From: Motiliproteus sp048265065 | GTDB taxonomy: Bacteria; Pseudomonadota; Gammaproteobacteria; Pseudomonadales; Balneatricaceae | Reading direction: 5' to 3' | Assembly: GCA_048265065.1 (NCBI GenBank) | Contig: JBLXCH010000065.1 | Coordinates: 1 to 16,885, forward strand | DNA: 16,885 nucleotides | In this document: positions 1-5,939 of the stretch, one piece after another | Numbering within the stretch: the stretch's first letter is position 1 | Layout: every line of letters begins with the position of its first letter | Position numbers and translations under genes: made by a program | The notes under the pieces: generated by a model | Seen by the model: only the letters and a program-made list of their open reading frames with translations | What the model was told of the DNA's origin: nothing | Databases searched by the model: none

Positions 1-31
1 GCCTGTTTAGACCGCTTACAAAGGAAAGCTA

Positions 32-301
32 ATGGGTTGGTTAAGTAAGTTGTTTGGTGCGGATAATACGTCCTCTACGGAGTCTCTGCGCTTTGATAGT
101 GAAGAATATAAGGGGTTTACGATCACACCTACGCCATTGGGTGAGGCAGGCCAGTATCGCGTCTCCGCTATTATTCGGCAGGGTGATCAAGAGCATCAGT
201 TTATTCGCTCGGATGTGATTCCTAGTATCGACGAGTGTGTGTCTATCATTTTGTTGAAGTCAAAGCGATTTATCGACGAGCAGGGTGACCAGTTGTTTTA
301 G
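32..301 (+). CDS. HlyU-family small protein (PF10115-like)
   Basis: An 89-residue soluble protein. It begins MGWLSKLFG and then carries the family pattern EYKGFTITPTP, GQYRVSAIIRQG, HQFIRSD and a C-terminal KRFIDEQGDQLF. This matches the small proteins annotated as 'HlyU transcriptional activator' (Pfam HlyU), which are usually about 90 residues, so it appears full length. The family name is weakly supported: it is not the ArsR-type HlyU of Vibrio cholerae, and I see no helix-turn-helix, so DNA binding is unproven. The ATG has a good ribosome site (AAAGGA, 20-25). It is followed closely by a hairpin shared with the convergent gene. The family assignment is from recognition of the pattern; the function is not established. 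Confidence 0.8.
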   Translation: MGWLSKLFGADNTSSTESLRFDSEEYKGFTITPTPLGEAGQYRVSAIIRQGDQEHQFIRSDVIPSIDECVSIILLKSKRFIDEQGDQLF

Positions 302-314
302 TGTTAACGACTTG

Positions 315-340
315 AAAAAAAAACGGGCCAATGGCCCGTT
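315..340 (-). terminator. Intrinsic terminator of the DUF5610 gene, probably bidirectional
   Basis: An 8-bp stem AACGGGCC/GGCCCGTT (322-329 with 333-340) closes a 3-nt loop. Read on the minus strand it is followed by nine T (A run 315-323), an ideal rho-independent terminator for the minus gene ending at 414. On the plus strand the hairpin lies 20 nt after the stop of the 89-aa gene but has only a poor T tract, so it may stop that transcript less efficiently. A weaker minus-strand hairpin with a T6 run lies just upstream, at about 365-390. Confidence 0.8.
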
Positions 341-413
341 AAGTGTTATGAGGAGTTAACGCTCAAAAAAGCCAACTCAAAAGGGCTAGCACAGAGGAGA
401 TTACACATTAGCG

Positions 414-1562
414 CTATGCTTCGGTTTTCGAAGGCTCTATCAATTCATGTAAGCGTGCGAGGTTTTCTGTAATGCGTGACTGAGAGTCACCATTACTGTC
501 TTTATAACGGGCATCTTGTTGAATGAGGGAATCGAACAATTTCATGCTGAATGAAGTTACTGATTCGACAAAAGCGACCTTTGACTGTGACATTTGTTCT
601 TGGAGCCCATTAATCATATGTCCAAGTTTGCGTTCGCCCGCCTGATTAAGAGCGGTTTGGTCGTAGCCTTGTACTTGTTGGTAGGCAGAAACTGTAGAAT
701 ATTCTTCGGATCGCTTTAATGTAAGTCGCATTGAAGCCAGCTCTGTCTTGTCCATCTCGAACTCGCTAGCTTGCTCAAAAGCGGCTTGCACGTCACCATC
801 AAAAAAATCATCTGCTATCAGGTTTATTTCTTGAATCAGATTTTGAAGCGCACTGATTTCATCATCGTCAAGGTCGCCAGTAACGCTAAATTGAAAACTA
901 CTCTTTTGACTACGATCGATACTGAAGGCAGTTGCACTCGTCCCTTCACCATTGCTGAAATACCCTAGGCTGGACTCATAGCTTTCCGTATTAGCAAAAC
1001 GGATTGTGACATTGTCGCCATCTTGTGTACGGACTTTCAAAGAAAAGCTTTCTGCGCTTTCGTAACGCTCAGCCGCACTAATGCTGCTGGTTGACGGTGC
1101 TGTTATTGGCGATGTTGTTGCCGATGGCGCGTATTCGCTAACTTTGCTCAGCGTTAGGCTTAGGGTTTCGTCGATCGTCGACGATAAATCCTCGCTGAGC
1201 AGGTTCATCTGTTCTAAAATTTCGGTTGCTTCACGAAACCCTTGCTCAATCCCTTTTACAGATGCGTCATAAATGGACTGTAATTCTGCATCAGACTTTC
1301 CTTCCCGCTTGGCTCTTTCAAGGCCCATGGCGACATAGTCTGCAATTCGGCCAGAGACTTTATCGGGAGTAAACTCGTCAGCTTTTAATGCTTTAAGCTC
1401 GCCGCCAGACATGCCAGGGATTTTTTCTGCCAGTTGATCTAACACACGGTCAGTTGCTTTAACTGATCCGTTTTGATCTTCGTTTCCTTGTGCACCTCGA
1501 CTTGATAACGTAAAGGACTGCTGGCTGTATACGCTCTCAGAGCTATGCAATGTAAGATGCAT
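414..1562 (-). CDS. DUF5610-like protein in a probable flagellar (FliA) regulon
   Basis: A 382-residue protein without a signal peptide or membrane segment, rich in Ser, Glu and Gln. Residues about 38-145 resemble the DUF5610 domain: a helical stretch with EFTPDKVSGRIADYV, then GIEQGFREATEIL. The central part (about 165-230) looks like beta-strands, with repeated aromatic/serine patterns such as YESAESFSLKV and QKSSFQFSV. The remainder is helical. The start codon has a good ribosome site (AGGAAGAG on the minus strand). It is preceded by a near-perfect sigma-28 promoter, so it is probably expressed with late flagellar and chemotaxis genes. The DUF name is from memory of the motif and should be checked; the molecular function is unknown. 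Confidence 0.7.
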   Translation of the reverse strand: MHLTLHSSESVYSQQSFTLSSRGAQGNEDQNGSVKATDRVLDQLAEKIPGMSGGELKALKADEFTPDKVSGRIADYVAMGLERAKREGKSDAELQSIYDASVKGIEQGFREATEILEQMNLLSEDLSSTIDETLSLTLSKVSEYAPSATTSPITAPSTSSISAAERYESAESFSLKVRTQDGDNVTIRFANTESYESSLGYFSNGEGTSATAFSIDRSQKSSFQFSVTGDLDDDEISALQNLIQEINLIADDFFDGDVQAAFEQASEFEMDKTELASMRLTLKRSEEYSTVSAYQQVQGYDQTALNQAGERKLGHMINGLQEQMSQSKVAFVESVTSFSMKLFDSLIQQDARYKDSNGDSQSRITENLARLHELIEPSKTEA

Positions 1563-1598
1563 CTTGGCTCTTCCTAAATTAGTTAGCTAGTTGATACT

Positions 1599-1625
1599 GT
1601 ATCGGCTGTTTTAATAAAGGTTTTA
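1599..1625 (-). promoter_or_regulatory. Sigma-28 (FliA) promoter of the DUF5610 gene
   Basis: On the minus strand the sequence reads TAAAACCT (complement of 1618-1625), exactly 11 nt of spacer, then GCCGATAC (complement of 1599-1606). The FliA consensus is TAAAGTTT-N11-GCCGATAA. The -35 TAAA core is intact, the spacer is exact, and 7 of 8 -10 positions match. The predicted transcription start is about 1592, giving a leader of roughly 30 nt before the ATG at 1562. Confidence 0.75.
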
Positions 1626-1796
1626 TGCTTTTTTAAGTGTCATGAATAATATTCAGCCTGAAGACACGTTAGCTTTACCTTGGTTATCTTCTTGCTGACG
1701 CATCGTCTTTTAGCTTTTTGATATGTAAGGATAAAATTACTCTTTGTTGAGAAACCTTATTGGGTTGGCCTCCACGTTCTAATAAAGGATTTTTAG

Positions 1797-2615
1797 TTGA
1801 GCACAGTTTCTAATAGTTTTGTTCATGTTATTGCTGCGAACGATCAAGGGCGAGACTTTGTTTGCGGGGATATTCACGGCCAATGGCTGCAATTGCAGGC
1901 TGCTTTGCGTCGTGTGGACTTCAATACTGAAAAAGACCGCTTGTTTGCCTTAGGTGACCTGGTTGATCGAGGAACGCAAAGCCGAGAGGTGTTTACGTTA
2001 CTTAATGAGCCTTGGTTTTATTCAATTAGAGGCAACCATGAGCAACTGATGTTTGATGCTCTCGAAAAAAAGTTACCACAAGATATCGAGTTGTGGAGCC
2101 AACAAGGTGGTAATAGCTGGTTAAGTGATCCAATGAGGCTTTCTATTAACGAAAAAAGCCTGATGCAGTTGATTGATCAACAACGCGAACTGATGCCGTG
2201 GGCGATAGAGTTGATGCTCGCTGACGGCCGAAGAGTGGGTCTTGTTCACGCTGAGGTTCCTGTGCCTGATTGGGCGGCCTATATCAACCAAATGTCTAGT
2301 GGTGATAGTCATGCATCACAACTACGCTACCGATCCATTTGGTCTAGACAGATTCGTGAAACAGGTTACGAGGCCGGCGTGGCTGGAGTTGATCTGTGTG
2401 TGCATGGGCACTGTATGTTTCAGAAACCGATTCGGCAATTTAACCGCTGTTATATCGATACGGGTGCTTATTTAACCAAAAAGCGACTATGGGGTATTAA
2501 AAAACAACAGCTTGGCTTCTTAACCTTGATGCAGGTAGAGGCGCTTTTTGATATTAAAGAACAATCAATCGAAGCGATTAAAGCGCTTAGTTGGAACCGC
2601 TCGCGTCATTTATAG
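1797..2615 (+). CDS. PPP-family serine/threonine protein phosphatase (PrpA/PphA-like)
   Basis: A 272-residue calcineurin-like metallophosphoesterase. All signature motifs are present in order: GDIHG (24-28, metal ligands Asp25 and His27), GDLVDRG (53-59, Asp54 plus Asp57/Arg58), RGNHE (78-82, Asn80/His81), and late histidines in GLVHAE (His151) and VHGHC (His203/His205). This is the bacterial lambda-phosphatase/PrpA group, two-metal phosphoprotein phosphatases. It is longer than E. coli PphA (about 218 aa), mainly through an insert and a C-terminal extension. The start is TTG, chosen because an AAGGA site (1785-1789) lies 7 nt upstream and no in-frame ATG precedes the GDIHG motif. No cognate kinase is adjacent, so the substrate is unknown. 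Confidence 0.85.
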   Translation: MSTVSNSFVHVIAANDQGRDFVCGDIHGQWLQLQAALRRVDFNTEKDRLFALGDLVDRGTQSREVFTLLNEPWFYSIRGNHEQLMFDALEKKLPQDIELWSQQGGNSWLSDPMRLSINEKSLMQLIDQQRELMPWAIELMLADGRRVGLVHAEVPVPDWAAYINQMSSGDSHASQLRYRSIWSRQIRETGYEAGVAGVDLCVHGHCMFQKPIRQFNRCYIDTGAYLTKKRLWGIKKQQLGFLTLMQVEALFDIKEQSIEAIKALSWNRSRHL

Positions 2616-2617
2616 TT

Positions 2618-2645
2618 AAAAAAAAAGGCCGCAACAAGTGCGGCC
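2618..2645 (-). terminator. Minus-strand intrinsic terminator
   Basis: The stem GGCCGC (2627-2632) / GCGGCC (2640-2645) is flanked on its left by nine A (2618-2626), which is a T9 tract when read on the minus strand. It is therefore oriented to stop leftward transcription, although the nearest leftward gene (the Hpt gene) ends 283 nt away at 2928. On the plus strand, just after the phosphatase stop, it lacks a T tract. Confidence 0.65.
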
Positions 2646-2706
2646 GAAGTATGCTAAACAAAGATAGGTTGGAAGCTGTAGATTAGCATAATTATTTCTT
2701 AATGCA

Positions 2707-2756
2707 AATAAAAATAATTATCATTTAATTTACAGTTCTGTTTTTGCTACTATCAC
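2707..2756 (+). promoter_or_regulatory. Fur box and putative iron-repressed promoter
   Basis: Positions 2707-2725 read AATAAAAATAATTATCATT. Against the Vibrio-type Fur consensus AATGANAATNATTNTCATT this matches 15 of 16 specified positions. Immediately downstream is a possible sigma-70 promoter: TTTACA (2729-2734), a 16-nt spacer, and TATCAC (2751-2756). Fur bound here would block it. The predicted transcript runs rightward over the small ORF at 2815. The Fur match is seen directly; the promoter boxes are weaker. Confidence 0.6.
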
Positions 2757-2814
2757 TTAATCATCAATAGGCGGTCTATAACGCCGTCAACGATTAATGT
2801 AGTAGGAGTCAAGT

Positions 2815-2898
2815 ATGCTAAAGGAATGGTGGTTGAGTGTCGGTTGTATGTCAGTGGTAACGCTTGTGTTACTGACGGATTATCAACCGTGGATCTGA
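2815..2898 (+). CDS. 27-aa putative single-pass membrane peptide, Fur-controlled
   Basis: The ORF encodes MLKEWWLSVGC, then MSVVTLVLLTDYQPWI. A charged start (Lys3, Glu4) is followed by about 16 hydrophobic residues and a short polar tail, as in many small single-pass membrane proteins. The start codon has a strong AGGAG (2804-2808) spaced 6 nt, and a Fur box with a promoter-like sequence lies about 90 nt upstream. A hairpin follows the stop. I do not recognise a family. The alternative is that the transcript acts as an iron-responsive small RNA and the ORF is incidental, or that it does both. Confidence 0.45.
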   Translation: MLKEWWLSVGCMSVVTLVLLTDYQPWI

Positions 2899-2906
2899 TT
2901 AACCTT

Positions 2907-2927
2907 GCAACGAATGTTGCTGTTTAA
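2907..2927. terminator. Weak hairpin between the small ORF and the Hpt gene
   Basis: GCAAC (2907-2911) pairs with GTTGC (2916-2920) around a GAAT loop and is followed by TGTTTAATT. It lies directly after the small ORF stop and directly before the stop of the convergent Hpt gene. The stem is short and the T tract interrupted, so it could be a weak terminator for either strand. Confidence 0.3.
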
Positions 2928-3281
2928 TTAGAGTCGATGTAAAAAATTGATCAGGTCTTTTTCCAATAATAGGTAAAGGCTTTCAAGTTCTGCAACATCA
3001 TTATTCAGCGTGGTCACTTCTCCCTTCTGGCTGGAAAACTCGATTTCGCGGGCTAAGCTATGCAGGCTTTCAGCACTCATATTCGCTGCGGCACCCTTGA
3101 TCTTGTGCGCTACCTCTCTTGCCTTCTCTAAATTGTTGGTCTCAATAAACGTTTTAAGCTCATGAATATGTTGGGGTGTGTCTTCGAGGAATATTCCGGC
3201 AATTTCTTTAATTAAGTCGCTGTCATTAAATAACCGTTCTTTCAGTGCTTGAGTGTCAAATTGGTGATTGCTCTCTAGCAT
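2928..3281 (-). CDS. Orphan histidine phosphotransfer (Hpt) protein
   Basis: A 117-residue single-domain protein. The Hpt signature AHKIKGAAANM (58-68) places the phospho-accepting histidine at His59. It sits in an alpha-helical protein containing IFLEDTPQHIHELK before it and LHSLAREIE after it, the usual four-helix-bundle pattern. Length equals a stand-alone Hpt domain, so it would shuttle phosphate between response-regulator receiver domains or from a hybrid kinase. No kinase or regulator is adjacent, so partners are unknown. The start is supported by TGGAGA upstream. Transcription probably continues left to the strong terminator at 2618-2645, which would make its 3' end antisense to the Fur-box ORF. 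Confidence 0.9.
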   Translation of the reverse strand: MLESNHQFDTQALKERLFNDSDLIKEIAGIFLEDTPQHIHELKTFIETNNLEKAREVAHKIKGAAANMSAESLHSLAREIEFSSQKGEVTTLNNDVAELESLYLLLEKDLINFLHRL

Positions 3282-3335
3282 TTATCTTTTTCTCCAGTTA
3301 ATTAACGTTCATTATGTTGCAATCTGGTTCCGCGA

Positions 3336-3352
3336 CACTATTGAGTATAGTG
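3336..3352. promoter_or_regulatory. 17-bp perfect inverted repeat, possible operator
   Basis: CACTAT-TGAGT-ATAGTG is a perfect 6-bp inverted repeat with a 5-bp spacer, 55-71 nt upstream of the Hpt start and about 225 nt upstream of ahpC. The CTAT/ATAG arms resemble OxyR elements, but the order and spacing are not those of the OxyR consensus. The binding protein is not known. Confidence 0.3.
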
Positions 3353-3468
3353 CTGAATTTTGTATTTGCTTAACCGTGCTTGCGTCTCGTGAGTGATAAC
3401 AGCGTAGGTGCGATTTAGGCTAACCAGTTCTTATTAGAGCTCGTTAAGTTGCTAGTGTTTAACCGATC

Positions 3469-3534
3469 ATAGGGAAAATTTATTAAGAAGTTTTATTTAA
3501 TTAATTTTCTTGTTGGGCGCTGCTGCAATAAGAT
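3469..3534 (+). promoter_or_regulatory. ahpC promoter with OxyR-like site
   Basis: Promoter boxes TTCTTG (3507-3512), a 16-nt spacer and TAAGAT (3529-3534) lie about 40 nt before the ahpC start. The 37 nt from 3469 to 3505 fit the OxyR arrangement ATAG-N7-CTAT-N7-ATAG-N7-CTAT: the left half is good (ATAG, seven bases, TTAT, with the conserved A), the right half is poor. I count about 13 of 20 conserved positions. The position just upstream of the -35 is where OxyR activates ahpC in enterobacteria. Confidence 0.4.
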
Positions 3535-3577
3535 GATCTCGACTTAAAGAAAACCCATCCAAACTAAGGAGATATAC

Positions 3578-4144
3578 ATGTCAGGTATCGTTGGTACTGA
3601 AATTAAGCCATTTACAGCGACGGCTTTTAAACAAGGTGAATTTGTAGAAATTTCTGATGCAGACCTTAAAGGTAAGTGGTCAGTAGTATTCTTTTACCCA
3701 GCTGACTTCACATTTGTTTGTCCAACTGAACTAGGTGATTTAGAAGACAGCTATGCTGAATTACAAAGCATGGGTGTTGAAGTGTTCTCTGTGTCTACTG
3801 ACACTCACTTCTGCCATAAAGCATGGCACGACACTTCTGAAGTGATCGGTAAGATCAACTACTACATGGTAGGCGATCAGACTGGCACAATTACTAACAA
3901 CTTTGGTGTTATGCGTGAAGGCCTAGGCCTTGCGGATCGTGCTACTTTCCTTATGGATCCAGAAGGTGTTATCCAAGCAGTAGAAATCACTGCTGAAGGT
4001 ATCGGCCGTGACGCTGCTGACCTAGTACGTAAGGTTAAAGCGGCACAATACGTAGCTGCTCACCCGGGTGAAGTTTGCCCAGCTAAATGGAAAGAAGGCG
4101 AAGCTACGCTTGCTCCTTCTCTAGATCTTGTTGGCAAAATCTAA
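3578..4144 (+). CDS. ahpC: Alkyl hydroperoxide reductase subunit C (2-Cys peroxiredoxin)
   Basis: A 188-residue cytoplasmic peroxiredoxin that reduces H2O2, organic peroxides and peroxynitrite. The peroxidatic cysteine is Cys48 in FYPADFTFVCPTE and the resolving cysteine is Cys167 in HPGEVCPAKW. The C-terminus LAPSLDLVGKI is the enterobacterial AhpC form, and the length is typical (187-188). There is an additional cysteine, Cys79 in DTHFCHKAW, where E. coli has threonine. The ribosome site AAGGAGATATACATG is exceptionally strong, consistent with AhpC abundance. It forms a unit with ahpF downstream, separated by a terminator-like hairpin, and is probably induced by peroxide through the site upstream. 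Confidence 0.97.
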   Translation: MSGIVGTEIKPFTATAFKQGEFVEISDADLKGKWSVVFFYPADFTFVCPTELGDLEDSYAELQSMGVEVFSVSTDTHFCHKAWHDTSEVIGKINYYMVGDQTGTITNNFGVMREGLGLADRATFLMDPEGVIQAVEITAEGIGRDAADLVRKVKAAQYVAAHPGEVCPAKWKEGEATLAPSLDLVGKI

Positions 4145-4161
4145 GCTAACAGTTCCCCTTT

Positions 4162-4198
4162 GGTTTGCTCGGTGATCCCGAGCAAACCATCCCTTTTT
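4162..4198 (+). terminator. Intercistronic terminator/attenuator between ahpC and ahpF
   Basis: A perfect 11-bp stem GGTTTGCTCGG (4162-4172) / CCGAGCAAACC (4178-4188) closes a 5-nt loop. It is followed by ATCCC and five T (4194-4198), and lies 28 nt before the ahpF start. It would terminate part of the ahpC transcripts or stabilise their 3' ends, giving far more AhpC than AhpF. Confidence 0.75.
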
Positions 4199-4225
4199 CA
4201 CTGAAGTTACGTAGAGGATACGCAG

Positions 4226-5791
4226 ATGTTAGATGACAATATGAAAAGTCAGTTGGACAGCTACTTTCAACACATTAAAAGTCCAATTGAAGTTAGCGTG
4301 TCCAGTGACGAGAGCCCTAAATCACAAGAGCTGAGAACGTTAGCGGAAGAACTCGCTGCACTAACGGATAAAATCAGCTTCTCAGAGGTTGCCGACGCCC
4401 GCACGCCAAGCATGGGTATTGCCCCAGCAGGTCAAAAGCCACGTGTGCGTTTTGCTGGTATTCCAATGGGTCACGAATTTACGTCTCTAGTACTGGCGCT
4501 GCTGCAAAGTGGAGGACACCCCTCTAAAGCCGAGCCTGAATTACTAGAGCAAATCAAGCAGTTAGACGGTGAATTCCATTTCGAAACCTATATTTCATTG
4601 TCGTGCCAAAACTGCCCAGACGTCGTGCAAGCGTTAAACTTGATGGCCACCCTTAACCCAAACATTACCCATGTAATGGTTGATGGTGCGCTCTTCCAAG
4701 ACGAAGTCGACGAACGAAAGATTATGGCAGTGCCTTCGGTTTATCTAAATGGTGAACACTTTGGTCAGGGCCGTATGACACTACCAGAAATTGTTAACAA
4801 AATTGATACCGGTGCCGCCGAGAAGAAAGCTGCACAGCTGAATGAAAAAGACCCTTACGATGTATTGATCGTTGGTGGTGGCCCGGCAGGTGCAGCAGCA
4901 GCAATTTATGCAGCCCGTAAAGGTATTCGTACTGGTATCGTTGCAGAACGCTTTGGCGGCCAAGTGATGGATACTGTCGGTATCGAAAACTTTATTTCTG
5001 TGAGCTACACAGAAGGTCCAAAGCTAGTCGCTAGCCTTGAGCAGCACGTTAAAGAATACGAAGTGGATTTGATCACTGAGCAAAAAGCCAATGGCTTAAC
5101 CAAAGGCGAGATGATTGAAATTGGTCTCGAAAGCGGTGCAACGCTGAAGTCTAAGTCTGTCATTCTTGCTACTGGCGCTCGCTGGCGGGAGCTGAACGTA
5201 CCTGGTGAGCATGAATATCGCGGGAAAGGTGTGGCTTACTGCCCTCACTGTGATGGACCCTTCTACAAAGGGAAGCGCGTTGCGGTTGTCGGTGGTGGTA
5301 ATTCAGGCATTGAAGCGGCAATCGATTTGGCAGGTATTGTAGAGCATGTCACCGTTGTTGAGTTTGCTGACACATTACGAGCGGATGAAGTGTTGATCCG
5401 CAAAGCCAACTCAATGGCAAATATCGACATCATTAAAAATGCGAAGACGACTGAAGTTGTCGGTAATGGCGAAAAAGTGTCAGGTATGAAGTACACCGAT
5501 CGTCAATCAGGTGAAGAAAAACTACTTGAGGTTGCTGGCATCTTTGTTCAGATCGGTCTTGTGCCGAACACTGAGTGGCTGAAGGATAGTGACGTTGCCC
5601 TGACTCGCTTCGGTGAGATTGAAATTGATAACCGTGGTGCGACATCCGTACCAGGAGTGCTAGCTGCTGGTGATGCGACAACAGTACCGTACAAGCAAAT
5701 TATCATTTCAATGGGGGCTGGTTCAACGGCTGCACTCAGCGCTTTTGATTACTTGATTCGCCAGCCTGAGGTTGAAGAGTCAGCGGCATAA
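4226..5791 (+). CDS. ahpF: Alkyl hydroperoxide reductase subunit F (NADH-peroxiredoxin reductase)
   Basis: A 521-residue flavoprotein that transfers electrons from NADH through FAD and two disulfides to AhpC. The N-terminal double-thioredoxin-fold domain has its redox pair in SCQNC (Cys127/Cys130). The FAD-binding GGGPAG is at 217-222, the thioredoxin-reductase-type active site YCPHC at Cys339/Cys342, the NADH-binding GGGNSG at 356-361, and a C-terminal FAD contact in AAGDATT. All expected centres are intact, and the length equals E. coli AhpF. The ATG is preceded by AGAGGA. It is co-directional with ahpC and ends before a strong terminator. Confidence 0.97.
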   Translation: MLDDNMKSQLDSYFQHIKSPIEVSVSSDESPKSQELRTLAEELAALTDKISFSEVADARTPSMGIAPAGQKPRVRFAGIPMGHEFTSLVLALLQSGGHPSKAEPELLEQIKQLDGEFHFETYISLSCQNCPDVVQALNLMATLNPNITHVMVDGALFQDEVDERKIMAVPSVYLNGEHFGQGRMTLPEIVNKIDTGAAEKKAAQLNEKDPYDVLIVGGGPAGAAAAIYAARKGIRTGIVAERFGGQVMDTVGIENFISVSYTEGPKLVASLEQHVKEYEVDLITEQKANGLTKGEMIEIGLESGATLKSKSVILATGARWRELNVPGEHEYRGKGVAYCPHCDGPFYKGKRVAVVGGGNSGIEAAIDLAGIVEHVTVVEFADTLRADEVLIRKANSMANIDIIKNAKTTEVVGNGEKVSGMKYTDRQSGEEKLLEVAGIFVQIGLVPNTEWLKDSDVALTRFGEIEIDNRGATSVPGVLAAGDATTVPYKQIIISMGAGSTAALSAFDYLIRQPEVEESAA

Positions 5792-5807
5792 TGTCGAGTA
5801 AGCCTGA

Positions 5808-5886
5808 TTGATAGGTAGTAATTTGAATAGGTACTCACTTGAATAGGTACTGACCTAAATAGGTACTGACTGAATAAGCAGTGATT
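5808..5886. repeat. Tandem array of 16-bp units after ahpF
   Basis: Three clear copies (5823-5838, 5839-5854, 5855-5870) follow the unit TTGAATAGGTACTGAC with one to two changes. Degenerate copies lie on either side (5808-5822 and 5871-5886). The array occupies nearly the entire space between the ahpF stop and its terminator. It shares the exact 11-mer TAGGTACTGAC with the array near 8204-8329. No spacers and no coding potential are seen. It is probably a slippage-derived local repeat, though a protein-binding role is possible. Confidence 0.8.
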
Positions 5887-5892
5887 TCACTG

Positions 5893-5920
5893 AAAGGCCG
5901 GGAAAACCCCGGCCTTTTTT
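5893..5920 (+). terminator. Intrinsic terminator of ahpF, shared with the convergent TPR gene
   Basis: A 7-bp GC stem GGCCGGG (5896-5902) / CCCGGCC (5908-5914) with loop AAAAC is extended by AAA/TTT pairing and followed by six T (5915-5920). Read on the minus strand the AAA at 5893-5895 gives only a short T tract, so it may also serve, less efficiently, the TPR gene ending at 5940. A small hairpin CAGTG/CACTG (5879-5892) directly precedes it. Confidence 0.9.
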
Positions 5921-5939
5921 GTGTCTATAGACTGTCGTT

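Larger units (their letters stand above)
2616..2814. other. Intergenic region with hairpin, Fur box and leader
   Basis: This gap between the phosphatase and the 27-codon ORF holds a GC-rich hairpin (2627-2645), a perfect 8-bp inverted repeat TATGCTAA (2650-2657) / TTAGCATA (2683-2690), a Fur box (2707-2725) and an AT-rich promoter region. The 12-mer AAGTATGCTAAA occurs twice, at 2647-2658 and at 2811-2822, the second copy containing the start codon of the small ORF. Confidence 0.6.

Noticed and set aside
1637..1667. Operator formed by GTGTC/GACAC and TTCAGCCTGAA between the DUF5610 and phosphatase genes
   Set aside because: The arms are short and the spacing unlike a known operator; chance occurrence is likely in an AT-rich divergent region.
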